A stretch of 64,000 nt of DNA. Origin: Luidia sarsii (Eukaryota; Echinodermata; Asteroidea; Paxillosida; Luidiidae). The DNA lies in contig OX465110.1 in the NCBI GenBank assembly GCA_949987565.1, positions 7,928,018-7,992,017 of the forward strand, given 5' to 3'. Below the pieces are notes generated by a model, which was not told the DNA's origin, made no database searches, and was given only the letters and a program-made list of their open reading frames with translations. Both the position numbers and the translations under genes were made by a program. The stretch's first letter is position 1, and every line of letters begins with the position of its first letter. Below are positions 25,123 through 38,334 of the stretch, in pieces.

Positions 25123-25577
25123 TTGGCAAGTAAAAAGGCCTTGGAAAGGGCAATCGACCAGTATCAAGAAATCTCAAATCGGACATTTGATGATAAAATT
25201 ATAATCATGCAAAGAGAACTTACTTCCATCAGCGAGGCAACTTGTGTTGTATGGGCAGTAGCACATTACAGTCGGAGAAGAGAATCTGGAAAGAAAAACA
25301 GACTTTGCAAGTTAATATCTCTTTCAATACCACTATGATGAATCTAAAACTTGGCAAGTGAGAAGGCCTTGGAAAAGGCAATCGACCAGTATCAAGAAAT
25401 CTTAAATCGGACATTTGAAGATGAAAGTATAGTCATGCAAAGAGAACTTACTTCCATCAGCGAGGCAACTTGTGTTGTATGGGCAGTAGCACATTAAGTC
25501 GGAGGAGAAAATCTGGAAAGAAAAACAGACTTTGCGAGTTAATATCTCCTTCAATATTGTTATGATGGAGCTAAAAC
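25123..25577 (+). repeat. K1-K2 pair, copy 6 (228-bp K1 form)
   Basis: Counterpart of the pair at 21705 at an offset of 3418, including GATGAAAGTATAG in K2. Confidence 0.87.
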
Positions 25578-25804
25578 TTGGCCTCCAGTGAGGCCTTGGA
25601 AAAGGCAATCGACCAGGATCAAGAAATCTCAAATCGGACATTTGATGATGAAATTATAGTCATGCAAAGAGAACTTACTTCCATCAGCGAGGAAACTTGT
25701 GTTGTATGAGCAGTAGAACATTACAGTCGGCGGAGAGAATCTGGAAAGAAAAACAGACTTTGCAAGTTATATCTTCTTCAATATTGTTATGATGGAGCTA
25801 AAAC

Positions 25805-27399
25805 TTGGCCTCCAGTGAGGCCTTGGAAAAGGCAATCGACCAGTATCAAGAAATCTCAAATCGGACATTTGATGATGAAATTATAATCATGCAAAGAGAA
25901 CTTACTTCCATCAGCAAAGAAACTTGTGTTGTATGGGCAGTAGCACATTACAGTCGGCGGAGAGAATCTGGAAAGAAAAACAGACTTTGCAAGTTAATAT
26001 CTCCTTCAATATTGTTATGATGGAGCTAAAACTTGGCCTCCAGTGAGGCCTTGGAAAAGGCAATCGACCAGGATCAAGAAATCTCAAATCGGACATTTGA
26101 TGATGAAATTATAGTCATGCAAAGAGAACTTACTTCCATCAGCGAGGAAACTTGTGTTGTATGGGCAGTAGAACATTACAGTCGGCGGAGAGAATCTGGA
26201 TAGAAAAACAGACTTTGCGAGTTAATATCTCCTTTAATATTGTTAAGATGGAGCTAAAACTTGGCCTCCAGTGAGGCCTTGGAAAAGGCAATCGACCAGA
26301 ATCAAGAAATCTCAAATCGGACATTTGATGATGAAATTATAATCATGCAAAGAGAACTTACTTCAATCAGCGAGGAAACTTGTGTTGTATGGGCAGTAGA
26401 ACATTACAGTCGGCGGAGAGAATCTGGAAAGAAAAACAGACTTTGCAAGTTATATCTTCTTCAATATTGTTATGATGGAGCTAAAACTTGGCCTCCAGTG
26501 AGGCCTTGGAAAAGGCAATCGACCAGGATCAAGAAATCTCAAATCGGACATTTGATGATGAAATTATAGTCATGCAAAGAGAACTTACTTCCATCAGCGA
26601 GGCAACTTGTGTTGTATGGACAGTAGCACATTACAGTCGGAGATGAGAATCTGGAAAGAAAAACAGACTTTGCGAGTTAATATCTCCTTCAATATTGTTA
26701 TGATGGAGCTAAAACTTGGCCTCCAGTGAGGCCTTGGAAAAGGCAATCGACCAGGATCAAGAAATCTCAAATCGGACATTTGATGATGAAATTATAGTCA
26801 TGCAAAGAGAACTTACTTCCATCAGCGAGGAAACTTGTGTTGTATGAGCAGTAGCACATTACAGTCGGCGGAGAGATCCTTGAAAGAAAAACAGACTTTG
26901 CGAGTTAATATCTCCTTCAATATTGTTATGATGGAGCTAAAACTTGGCCTCCAGTGAGGCCTTGGAAACGGCAATCGACCAGTATCAAGAAATCTCAAAT
27001 CGGACATTTGATGATGAAATTATAGTCATGCAAAGAGAACTTACTTCCATCAGCGAGGCAACTTGTGTTGTATGGGCAGTAGCACATTACAGTCGGCGGA
27101 GAGAATCTGGAAAGAAAAACAGACTTTGCAAGTTAATATCTCCTTCAATATTGTTATGATGGAGCTAAAACTTGGCCTCCAGTGAGGCCTAGGAAAAGGC
27201 AATCGACCAGGATCAAGAAATCTCAAATCGGACATTTGATGATGAAATTATAGTCATGCAAAGAGAACTTACTTCCATCAGCGAGGAAACTTGTGTTGTA
27301 TGGGCAGTAGAACATTACAGTCGGCGGAGAGAATCTGGATAGAAAAACAGACTTTGCGAGTTAATATCTCCTTTAATATTGTTAAGATGGAGCTAAAAC
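25805..27399 (+). repeat. Mixed block between the B and C higher-order repeats
   Basis: Seven monomers without a local tandem period. The first, 25805, has the private TCAGCAAAGAAACT change. Monomers 26261-27172 are of classes seen in the A repeats, in the order GGATAG-tail neighbour, 227-bp, TGGACAG, TGA/GATCCTTG, AAACGG, GCCTAGG. Monomer 26488 has a private GGAGATGAG change that adds an in-frame TGA. Monomers 26944-27400 match 31274-31730 at an offset of 4330. Confidence 0.75.
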
Positions 27400-29222
27400 T
27401 TGGCCTCCAGTGAGGCCTTGGAAAAGGCAATCGACCAGAATCAAGAAATCTCAAATCGGACATTTGCTGATGAAATTATAATCATGCAAAGAGAACTTAC
27501 TTCCATCAGCGAGGAAACTTGTGTTGTATGGGCAGTAGAACATTACAGTCGGCGGAGAGAATCTGGAAAGAAAAACAGACTTTGCAAGTTATATCTTCTT
27601 CAATATTGTTATGATGGAGCTAAAACTTGGCCTCCAGTGAGGCCTTGGAAAAGGAAATCGACCAGGATCAAGAAATCTCAAATCGGACATTTGATGATGA
27701 AATTATAGTCATGCAAAGAGAACTTACTTCCATCAGCGAGGCAACTTGTGTTGTATGGGCAGTAGCACATTACAGTCGGAGGAGAGAATCTGGAAAGAAA
27801 AACAGACTTTGCAAGTTAATATCTCCTTCAATAATGTTATGATGGAGCTAAAACTTGGCCTCCAGCGAGGCCTTGGAAAAGGCAATCGACCAGGATCAAG
27901 AAATATCAAATCGGACATTTGATGATGAAATTATAGTCATGCAAAGAGAACTTACTTCCATCAGCGAGGAAACTTGTGTTGTATGGGCAGTAGAACATTA
28001 CAGTCGGCGGAGAGAATCTGGATAGAAAAACAGACTTTGCGAGTTAATATCTCCTTTAATATTGTTAAGATGGAGCTAAAACTTGGCCTCCAGTGAGGCC
28101 TTGGAAAAGGCAATCGACCAGAATCAAGAAATTTCAAATCGGACATTTGATGATGAAATTATAATCATGCAAAGAGAACTTACTTCCATCAGCGAGGAAA
28201 CTTGTGTTGTTTGGGCAGTAGAACATTACAGTCGGCGGAGAGAATCTGGAAAGAAAAACAGACTTTGCAAGTTAATATCTCCTTCAATATCACTATAATG
28301 AAGCTGAAACTTGGCAAGTAAAAAAGGCCTTGGAAAGGGCAATCGACCAGTATCAAGAAATCTCAAATCGGACATTTGATGATAAAATTATAATCATGCA
28401 AAGAGAACTTACTTCCATCAGCGAGGCAACTTGTGTTGTATGGGCAGTAGCACATTACAGTCGGAGAAGAGAATCTGGAAAGAAAAACAGACTTTGCAAG
28501 TTAATATCTCTTTCAATACCACTATGATGAATCTAAAACTTGGCAAGTGAGAAGGCCTTGGAAAAGGCAATCGACCAGTATCAAGAAATCTTAAATCGGA
28601 CATTTGAAGATGAAATTATAGTCATGCAAAGAGAACTTACTTCCATCAGCGAGGCAACTTGTGTTGTATGGGCAGTAGCACATTAAGTCGGAGGAGAAAA
28701 TCTGGAAAGAAAAACAGACTTTGCGAGTTAATATCTCCTTCAATATTGTTATGATGGAGCTAAAACTTGGCCTCCAGTGAGGCCTTGGAAAAGTCAATCG
28801 ACTAGGATCAAGAAATCTCAAATCGGACATTTGATGATGAAATTATAGTCATGCAAAGAGAACTTACTTCCATCAGCGAGGCAACTTGTGTTGTATGGGC
28901 AGTAGCACATTACAGTCGGAAGAGAGAATCTGGAAAGAAAAACAGACTTTGCAAGTTAATATCTCCTTCAATATTGTTATGATGGAGCTAAAACTTGGCC
29001 TCCAGTGAGGCCTTGGAAAAGGCAATCGACCAGGATCAAGAAATCTCAAATCGGACATTTGATGATGAAATTATAGTCATGCAAAGAGAACTTACTTCCA
29101 TCAGCGAGGAAACTTGTGTTGTATGGGCAGTAGCACATTACAGTCGGCGGAGAGATCCTGGAAAGAAAAACAGACTTTGCGAGTTAATATCTCCTTCAAT
29201 ATTGTTATGATGGAGCTAAAAC
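27400..29222 (+). repeat. Higher-order repeat C1: 8 monomers, 1823 bp
   Basis: Order: 227-bp unit with ATTTGCTGATG, GGAAATC unit, ATATCAAAT unit, unit with GTTGTTTGGG, K1, K2, GACTAGG unit, GATCCTGG unit. The next eight monomers repeat the series at an offset of 1823. The rare ATTTGCTGATG and GTTGTTTGGG changes link this domain to 31730 and 31957. Confidence 0.85.
28311..28766 (+). repeat. K1-K2 pair, copy 7
   Basis: K1 of 229 bp and K2 of 227 bp with the standard diagnostics. Here the unit before K1 belongs to the GAAATTTCAAAT/GTTGTTTGGG class, yet still ends CAATATCACTATAATGAAGC, so the divergent tail travels with K1 rather than with its host monomer. Confidence 0.87.
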
Positions 29223-31045
29223 TTGGCCTCCAGTGAGGCCTTGGAAAAGGCAATCGACCAGGATCAAGAAATCTCAAATCGGACATTTGCTGATGAAATT
29301 ATAATCATGCAAAGAGAACTTACTTCCATCAGCGAGGAAACTTGTGTTGTATGGGCAGTAGAACATTACAGTCGGCGGAGAGAATCTGGAAAGAAAAACA
29401 GACTTTGCAAGTTATATCTTCTTCAATATTGTTATGATGGAGCTAAAACTTGGCCTCCAGTGAGGCCTTGGAAAAGGAAATCGACCAGGATCAAGAAATC
29501 TCAAATCGGACATTTGATGATGAAATTATAGTCATGCAAAGAGAACTTACTTCCATCAGCGAGGCAACTTGTGTTGTATGGGCAGTAGCACATTACAGTC
29601 GGAGGAGAGAATCTGGAAAGAAAAACAGACTTTGCAAGTTAATATCTCCTTCAATAATGTTATGATGGAGCTAAAACTTGGCCTCCAGCGAGGCCTTGGA
29701 AAAGGCAATCGACCAGGATCAAGAAATATCAAATCGGACATTTGATGATGAAATTATAGTCATGCAAAGAGAACTTACTTCCATCAGCGAGGAAACTTGT
29801 GTTGTATGGGCAGTAGAACATTACAGTCGGCGGAGAGAATCTGGATAGAAAAACAGACTTTGCGAGTTAATATCTCCTTTAATATTGTTAAGATGGAGCT
29901 AAAACTTGGCCTCCAGTGAGGCCTTGGAAAAGGCAATCGACCAGAATCAAGAAATTTCAAATCGGACATTTGATGATGAAATTATAATCATGCAAAGAGA
30001 ACTTACTTCCATCAGCGAGGAAACTTGTGTTGTTTGGGCAGTAGAACATTACAGTCGGCGGAGAGAATCTGGAAAGAAAAACAGACTTTGCAAGTTAATA
30101 TCTCCTTCAATATCACTATAATGAAGCTGAAACTTGGCAAGTAAAAAAGGCCTTGGAAAGGGCAATCGACCAGTATCAAGAAATCTCAAATCGGACATTT
30201 GATGATAAAATTATAATCATGCAAAGAGAACTTACTTCCATCAGCGAGGCAACTTGTGTTGTATGGGCAGTAGCACATTACAGTCGGAGAAGAGAATCTG
30301 GAAAGAAAAACAGACTTTGCAAGTTAATATCTCTTTCAATACCACTATGATGAATCTAAAACTTGGCAAGTGAGAAGGCCTTGGAAAAGGCAATCGACCA
30401 GTATCAAGAAATCTTAAATCGGACATTTGAAGATGAAATTATAGTCATGCAAAGAGAACTTACTTCCATCAGCGAGGCAACTTGTGTTGTATGGGCAGTA
30501 GCACATTAAGTCGGAGGAGAAAATCTGGAAAGAAAAACAGACTTTGCGAGTTAATATCTCCTTCAATATTGTTATGATGGAGCTAAAACTTGGCCTCCAG
30601 TGAGGCCTTGGAAAAGTCAATCGACTAGGATCAAGAAATCTCAAATCGGACATTTGATGATGAAATTATAGTCATGCAAAGAGAACTTACTTCCATCAGC
30701 GAGGCAACTTGTGTTGTATGGGCAGTAGCACATTACAGTCGGAAGAGAGAATCTGGAAAGAAAAACAGACTTTGCAAGTTAATATCTCCTTCAATATTGT
30801 TATGATGGAGCTAAAACTTGGCCTCCAGTGAGGCCTTGGAAAAGGCAATCGACCAGGATCAAGAAATCTCAAATCGGACATTTGATGATGAAATTATAGT
30901 CATGCAAAGAGAACTTACTTCCATCAGCGAGGAAACTTGTGTTGTATGGGCAGTAGCACATTACAGTCGGCGGAGAGATCCTGGAAAGAAAAACAGACTT
31001 TGCGAGTTAATATCTCCTTCAATATTGTTATGATGGAGCTAAAAC
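29223..31045 (+). repeat. Higher-order repeat C2: 8 monomers, 1823 bp
   Basis: Second tandem copy of C1. Its first monomer, 29223, is a hybrid: the left end has CCAGGATC, as in the 31046 unit, where 27400 has CCAGAATC, while ATTTGCTGATG and everything to its right match 27400. The crossover that made the duplication probably fell in the first 65 bases of this monomer. Confidence 0.83.
30134..30589 (+). repeat. K1-K2 pair, copy 8
   Basis: Counterpart of the pair at 28311 at an offset of 1823. Confidence 0.87.
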
Positions 31046-32183
31046 TTGGCCTCCAGTGAGGCCTTGGAAAAGGCAATCGACCAGGATCAAGAAATCTCAA
31101 ATCGGACATTTGATGATGAAATTATAGTCATGCAAAGAGAACTTACTTCCATCAGCGAGGAAACTTGTGTTGTATGAGCAGTAGCACATTACAGTCGGCG
31201 GAGAGATCCTTGAAAGAAAAACAGACTTTGCGAGTTAATATCTCCTTCAATATTGTTATGATGGAGCTAAAACTTGGCCTCCAGTGAGGCCTTGGAAACG
31301 GCAATCGACCAGTATCAAGAAATCTCAAATCGGACATTTGATGATGAAATTATAGTCATGCAAAGAGAACTTACTTCCATCAGCGAGGCAACTTGTGTTG
31401 TATGGGCAGTAGCACATTACAGTCGGCGGAGAGAATCTGGAAAGAAAAACAGACTTTGCAAGTTAATATCTCCTTCAATATTGTTATGATGGAGCTAAAA
31501 CTTGGCCTCCAGTGAGGCCTAGGAAAAGGCAATCGACCAGGATCAAGAAATCTCAAATCGGACATTTGATGATGAAATTATAGTCATGCAAAGAGAACTT
31601 ACTTCCATCAGCGAGGAAACTTGTGTTGTATGGGCAGTAGAACATTACAGTCGGCGGAGAGAATCTGGATAGAAAAACAGACTTTGCGAGTTAATATCTC
31701 CTTTAATATTGTTAAGATGGAGCTAAAACTTGGCCTCCAGTGAGGCCTTGGAAAAGGCAATCGACCAGAATCAAGAAATCTCAAATCGGACATTTGCTGA
31801 TGAAATTATAATCATGCAAAGAGAACTTACTTCCATCAGCGAGGAAACTTGTGTTGTATGGGCAGTAGAACATTACAGTCGGCGGAGAGAATCTGGAAAG
31901 AAAAACAGACTTTGCAAGTTATATCTTCTTCAATATTGTTATGATGGAGCTAAAACTTGGCCTCCAGTGAGGCCTTGGAAAAGGCAATCGACCAGAATCA
32001 AGAAATTTCAAATCGGACATTTGATGATGAATTTATAATCATGCAAAGAGAACTTACTTCCATCAGCGAGGAAACTTGTGTTGTTTGGGCAGTAGAACAT
32101 TACAGTCGGCGGAGAGAATCTGGAAAGAAAAACAGACTTTGCAAGTTATATCTTCTTCAATATTGTTATGATGGAGCTAAAAC
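31046..32183 (+). repeat. Five monomers closing domain III
   Basis: Monomers 31274-31730 match 26944-27400. Monomer 31957 carries GTTGTTTGGG, shared with 28083 and 29906, and a private GATGAATTTATAATC change. No local tandem period is visible. Confidence 0.75.
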
Positions 32184-35100
32184 TTGGCCTCCAGTGAGGC
32201 CTTGGAAAAGGCAATCGACCAGGATCAAGAAATCTCAAATCGGACATTTGATGATGAAATTATAGTCATGCAAAGAGAACTTACTTCCATCAGCGAGGCA
32301 ACTTGTGTTGTATGGGCAGTAGCACATTACAGTCGGCGGAGAGAATCTGGAAAGAAAAACAGACTTTGCGAGTTAATATCTCCTTCAATAATGTTATTAT
32401 GGAGCTAAAACTTGGCCTCCAGCGAGGCCTTGGAAAAGGCAATCGACCAGGATCAAGAAATCTCAAATCGGACATTTGATGATGAAATTATAGTCATGCA
32501 AAGAGAACTTACTTCCATCAGCGAGGCAACTTGTGTTGTATGGGCAGTAGCACATTACAGTCGGAGGAGAGAATCTGGAAAGAAAAACAGACTTTGCAAG
32601 TTAATATCTCCTTCAATAATGTTATGATGGATCTAAAACTTGGCCTCCAGCGAGGCCTTGGAAAAGACAATCGACCAGGATCAAGAAATCTCAAATCGGA
32701 CATTTGATGATGAAATTATAGTCATGCAAAGAGAACTTACTTCAATCAGCGAGGAAACTTGTGTTGTATGGGCAGTAGAACATTACAGTCGGCGGAGAGA
32801 ATCTGGAAAGAAAAACAGACTTTGCAAGTTATATCTTCTTCAATATTGTTATGATGGAGCTAAAACTTGGCCTCCAGTGAGGCCTTGGAAAAGGCAATCG
32901 ACCAGGATCAAGAAATCTCAAATCGGACATTTGATGATGAAATTATAGTCATGCAAAGAGAACTTACTTCCATCAGCGAGGCAACTTGTGTTGTATGGAC
33001 AGTAGCACATTACAGTCGGAGAAGAGAATCTGGAAAGAAAAACAGACTTTGCGAGTTAATATCTCCTTCAATATTGTTATGATGGAGCTAAAACTTGGCC
33101 TCCAGTGAGGCCTTGGAAAAGGCAATCGACCAGGATCAAGAAATCTCAAATCGGACATTTGATGATGAAATTATAGTCATGCAAAGAGAACTTACTTCCA
33201 TCAGCGAGGAAACTTGTGTTGTATGAGCAGTAGCACATTACAGTCGGCGGAGAGATCCTTGAAAGAAAAACAGACTTTGCGAGTTAATATCTCCTTCAAT
33301 ATTGTTATGATGGAGCTAAAACTTGGCCTCCAGTGAGGCCTTGGAAACGGCAATCGACCAGTATCAAGAAATCTCAAATCGGACATTTGATGATGAAATT
33401 ATAGTCATGCAAAGAGAACTTACTTCCATCAGCGAGGCAACTTGTGTTGTATGGGCAGTAGCACATTACAGTCGGAGGAGAGAATCTGGAAAGAAAAACA
33501 GACTTTGCAAGTTAATATCTCCTTCAATAATGTTATGATGGATCTAAAACTTGGCCTCCAGCGAGGCCTTGGAAAAGACAATCGACCAGGATCAAGAAAT
33601 CTCAAATCGGACATTTGATGATGAAATTATAGTCATGCAAAGAGAACTTACTTCAATCAGCGAGGAAACTTGTGTTGTATGGGCAGTAGAACATTACAGT
33701 CGGCGGAGAGAATCTGGAAAGAAAAACAGACTTTGCAAGTTATATCTTCTTCAATATTGTTATGATGGAGCTAAAACTTGGCCTCCAGTGAGGCCTTGGA
33801 AAAGGCAATCGACCAGGATCAAGAAATCTCAAATCGGACATTTGATGATGAAATTATAGTCATGCAAAGAGAACTTACTTCCATCAGCGAGGCAACTTGT
33901 GTTGTATGAGCAGTAGCACATTACAGTCGGCGGAGAGATCCTTGAAAGAAAAACAGACTTTGCGAGTTAATATCTCCTTCAATATTGTTATGATGGAGCT
34001 AAAACTTGGCCTCCAGTGAGGCCTTGGAAACGGCAATCGACCAGTATCAAGAAATCTCAAATCGGACATTTGATGATGAAATTATAGTCATGCAAAGAGA
34101 ACTTACTTCCATCAGCGAGGCAACTTGTGTTGTATGGGCAGTAGCACATTACAGTCGGCGGAGAGAATCTGGAAAGAAAAACAGACTTTGCAAAATAATA
34201 TCTCCTTCAATATTGTTATGATGGAGCTAAAACTTGGCCTCCAGTGAGGCCTAGGAAAAGGCAATCGACCAGGATCAAGAAATCTCAAATCGGACATTTG
34301 ATGATGAAATTATAGTCATGCAAAGAGAACTTACTTCCATCAGCGAGGAAACTTGTGTTGTATGGGCAGTAGAACATTACAGTCGGCGGAGAGAATCTGG
34401 ATAGAAAAACAGACTTTGCGAGTTAATATCTCCTTTAATATTGTTAAGATGGAGCTAAAACTTGGCCTCCAGTGAGGCCTTGGAAAAGGCAATCGACCAG
34501 AATCAAGAAATCTCAAATCGGACATTTGATGATGAAATTATAATCATGCAAAGAGAACTTACTTCCATCAGCGAGGAAACTTGTGTTGTATGGGCAGTAG
34601 AACATTACAGTCGGCGGAGAGAATCTGGAAAGAAAAACAGACTTTGCAAGTTATATCTTCTTCAATATTGTTATGATGGAGCTAAAACTTGGCCTCCAGT
34701 GAGGCCTTGGAAAAGGAAATCGACCAGGATCAAGAAATCTCAAATCGGACATTTGATGATGAAATTATAGTCATGCAAAGAGAACTTACTTCCATCAGCG
34801 AGGCAACTTGTGTTGTATGGGCAGTAGCACATTACAGTCGGAGGAGAGAATCTGGAAAGAAAAACAGACTTTGCAAGTTAATATCTCCTTCAATAATGTT
34901 ATGATGGAGCTAAAACTTGGCCTCCAGCGAGGCCTTGGAAAAGGCAATCGACCAGGATCAAGAAATATCAAATCGGACATTTGATGATGAAATTATAGTC
35001 ATGCAAAGAGAACTTACTTCCATCAGCGAGGAAACTTGTGTTGTATGGGCAGTAGAACATTACAGTCGGCGGAGAGAATCTGGATAGAAAAACAGACTTT

Positions 35101-36512
35101 GCGAGTTAATATCTCCTTTAATATTGTTAAGATGGAGCTAAAACTTGGCCTCCAGTGAGGCCTTGGAAAAGGCAATCGACCAGAATCAAGAAATTTCAAA
35201 TCGGACATTTGATGATGAAATTATAGTCATGCAAAGAGAACTTACTTCCATCAGCGAGGAAACTTGTGTTGTATGAGCAGTAGCACATTACAGTCGGCGG
35301 AGAGATCCTTGAAAGAAAAACAGACTTTGCGAGTTAATATCTCCTTCAATATTGTTATGATGGAGCTAAAACTTGGCCTCCAGTGAGGCCTTGGAAACGG
35401 CAATCGACCAGTATCAAGAAATCTCAAATCGGACATTTGATGATGAAATTATAGTCATGCAAAGAGAACTTACTTCCATCAGCGAGGCAACTTGTGTTGT
35501 ATGGGCAGTAGCACATTACAGTCGGAGGAGAGAATCTGGAAAGAAAAACAGACTTTGCAAGTTAATATCTCCTTCAATAATGTTATGATGGATCTAAAAC
35601 TTGGCCTCCAGCGAGGCCTTGGAAAAGACAATCGACCAGGATCAAGAAATCTCAAATCGGACATTTGATGATGAAATTATAGTCATGCAAAGAGAACTTA
35701 CTTCAATCAGCGAGGAAACTTGTGTTGTATGGACAGTAGCACATTACAGTCGGAGAAGAGAATCTGGAAAGAAAAACAGACTTTGCGAGTTAATATCTCC
35801 TTTAATATTGTTATGATGGAGCTAAAACTTGGCCTCCAGTGAGGCCTTGGAAAAGGCAATCGACCAGGATCAAGAAATCTCAAATCGGACATTTGATGAT
35901 GAAATTATAGTCATGCAAAGAGAACTTACTTCCATCAGCGAGGAAACTTGTGTTGTATGAGCAGTAGCACATTACAGTCGGCGGAGAGATCCTTGAAAGA
36001 AAAACAGACTTTGCGAGTTAATATCTCCTTCAATATTGTTATGATGGAGCTAAAACTTGGCCTCCAGTGAGGCCTTGGAAACGGCAATCGACCAGTATCA
36101 AGAAATCTCAAATCGGACATTTGATGATGAAATTATAGTCATGCAAAGAGAACTTACTTCCATCAGCGAGGCAACTTGTGTTGTATGGGCAGTAGCACAT
36201 TACAGTCGGCGGAGAGAATCTGGAAAGAAAAACAGACTTTGCAAGTTAATATCTCCTTCAATATTGTTATGATGGAGCTAAAACTTGGCCTCCAGTGAGG
36301 CCTAGGAAAAGGCAATCGACCAGGATCAAGAAATCTCAAATCGGACATTTGATGATGAAATTATAGTCATGCAAAGAGAACTTACTTCCATCAGCGAGGA
36401 AACTTGTGTTGTATGGGCAGTAGAACATTACAGTCGGCGGAGAGAATCTGGATAGAAAAACAGACTTTGCGAGTTAATATCTCCTTTAATATTGTTAAGA
36501 TGGAGCTAAAAC
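32184..36512 (+). repeat. Shuffled domain with 4-mer and 9-mer relationships
   Basis: Monomer 32640 recurs at 33551 (911 bp, four monomers), both with AAAAGACAATC, CTTCAATCAG and a 227-bp tail. Monomer 33323 recurs at 35373 (2050 bp, nine monomers). Monomers 34006-34917 recur at 36057-36968 (2051 bp). Boundary monomers 33778, 35145 and 35601 combine features of different classes. Monomer 34006 has a private TTGCAAAATAATATC change. Confidence 0.78.
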
Positions 36513-38334
36513 TTGGCCTCCAGTGAGGCCTTGGAAAAGGCAATCGACCAGAATCAAGAAATCTCAAATCGGACATTTGATGATGAAATTATAATCATGC
36601 AAAGAGAACTTACTTCCATCAGCGAGGAAACTTGTGTTGTATGGGCAGTAGAACATTACAGTCGGCGGAGAGAATCTGGAAAGAAAAACAGACTTTGCAA
36701 GTTATATCTCCTTCAATATTGTTATGATGGAGCTAAAACTTGGCCTCCAGTGAGGCCTTGGAAAAGGAAATCGACCAGGATCAAGAAATCTCAAATCGGA
36801 CATTTGATGATGAAATTATAGTCATGCAAAGAGAACTTACTTCCATCAGCGAGGCAACTTGTGTTGTATGGGCAGTAGCACATTACAGTCGGAGGAGAGA
36901 ATCTGGAAAGAAAAACAGACTTTGCAAGTTAATATCTCCTTCAATAATGTTATGATGGAGCTAAAACTTGGCCTCCAGCGAGGCCTTGGAAAAGGCAATC
37001 GACCAGGATCAAGAAATATCAAATCGGACATTTGATGATGAAATTATAGTCATGCAAAGAGAACTTACTTCCATCAGCGAGGAAACTTGTGTTGTATGGG
37101 CAGTAGAACATTACAGTCGGCGGAGAGAATCTGGATAGAAAAACAGACTTTGCGAGTTAATATCTCCTTTAATATTGTTAAGATGGAGCTAAAACTTGGC
37201 CTCCAGTGAGGCCTTGGAAAAGGCAATCGACCAGAATCAAGAAATTTGAAATCGGACATTTGATGATGAAATTATAATCATGCAAAGAGAACTTACTTCC
37301 ATCAGCGAGGAAACTTGTGTTGTATGGGCAGTAGAACATTACAGTCGGCGGAGAGAATCTGGAAAGAAAAACAGACTTTGCAAGTTATATCTTCTTCAAT
37401 ATTGTTATGATGGAGCTAAAACTTGGCCTCCAGTGAGGCCTTGGAAAAGTCAATCGACCAGGATCAAGAAATCTCAAATCGGACATTTGATGATGAAATT
37501 ATAGTCATGCAAAGAGAACTTACTTCCATCAGCGAGGCAACTTGTGTTGTATGGGCAGTAGCACATTACAGTCGGCGGAGAGAATCTGGAAAGAAAAACA
37601 GACTTTGCGAGTTAATATATCCTTCAATAATGTTATTATGGAGCTAAAACTTGGCCTCCAGCGAGGCCTTGGAAAAGGAAATCGACCAGGATCAAGAAAT
37701 CTCAAATCGGACATTTGATGATGAAATTATAGTCATGCAAAGAGAACTTACTTCCATCAGCGAGGCAACTTGTGTTGTATGGGCAGTAGCACATTACAGT
37801 CGGAGGAGAGAATCTGGAAAGAAAAACAGACTTTGCAAGTTAATATCTCCTTCAATAATGTTATGATGGATCTAAAACTTGGCCTCCAGCGAGGCCTTGG
37901 AAAAGACAATCGACCAGGATCAAGAAATCTCAAATCGGACATTTGATGATGAAATTATAGTCATGCAAAGAGAACTTACTTCCATCAGCGAGGAAACTTG
38001 TGTTGTATGAGCAGTAGCACATTACAGTCGGCGGAGAGATCCTTGAAAGAAAAACAGACTTTGCGAGTTAATATCTCCTTCAATATTGTTATGATGGAGC
38101 TAAAACTTGGCCTCCAGTGAGGCCTTGGAAACGGCAATCGACCAGTATCAAGAAATCTCAAATCGGACATTTGATGATGAAATTATAGTCATGCAAAGAG
38201 AACTTACTTCCATCAGCGAGGAAACTTGTGTTGTATGGGCAGTAGAACATTACAGTCGGCGGAGAGAATCTGGATAGAAAAACAGACTTTGCGAGTTAAT
38301 ATCTCCTTTAATATTGTTAAGATGGAGCTAAAAC
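36513..38334 (+). repeat. Higher-order repeat D1: 8 monomers, 1822 bp
   Basis: Order: 227-bp N-type unit, GGAAATC unit, ATATCAAAT unit, 227-bp unit, AAAAGTCAATCGACC unit, GGAAATC unit, AAAAGACAATC/TGA unit, AAACGG unit. The series restarts at 38335. Monomer 37196 has ATTTGAAATCGG and monomer 37423 has GTTAATATATCC, both absent from D2. Confidence 0.83.

Larger units (their letters stand above)
22387..25804 (+). repeat. Higher-order repeat B4: 15 monomers, 3418 bp
   Basis: Repeats B3 unit by unit at an offset of 3418, including both K1-K2 pairs, the GATCCTGG monomer (24667) and the GGAAAAAAAAAC monomer (24895). One difference: monomer 23071 has AGAGAACTT where 19653 has AGAAAACTT. The order breaks at monomer 25805. 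Confidence 0.87.
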
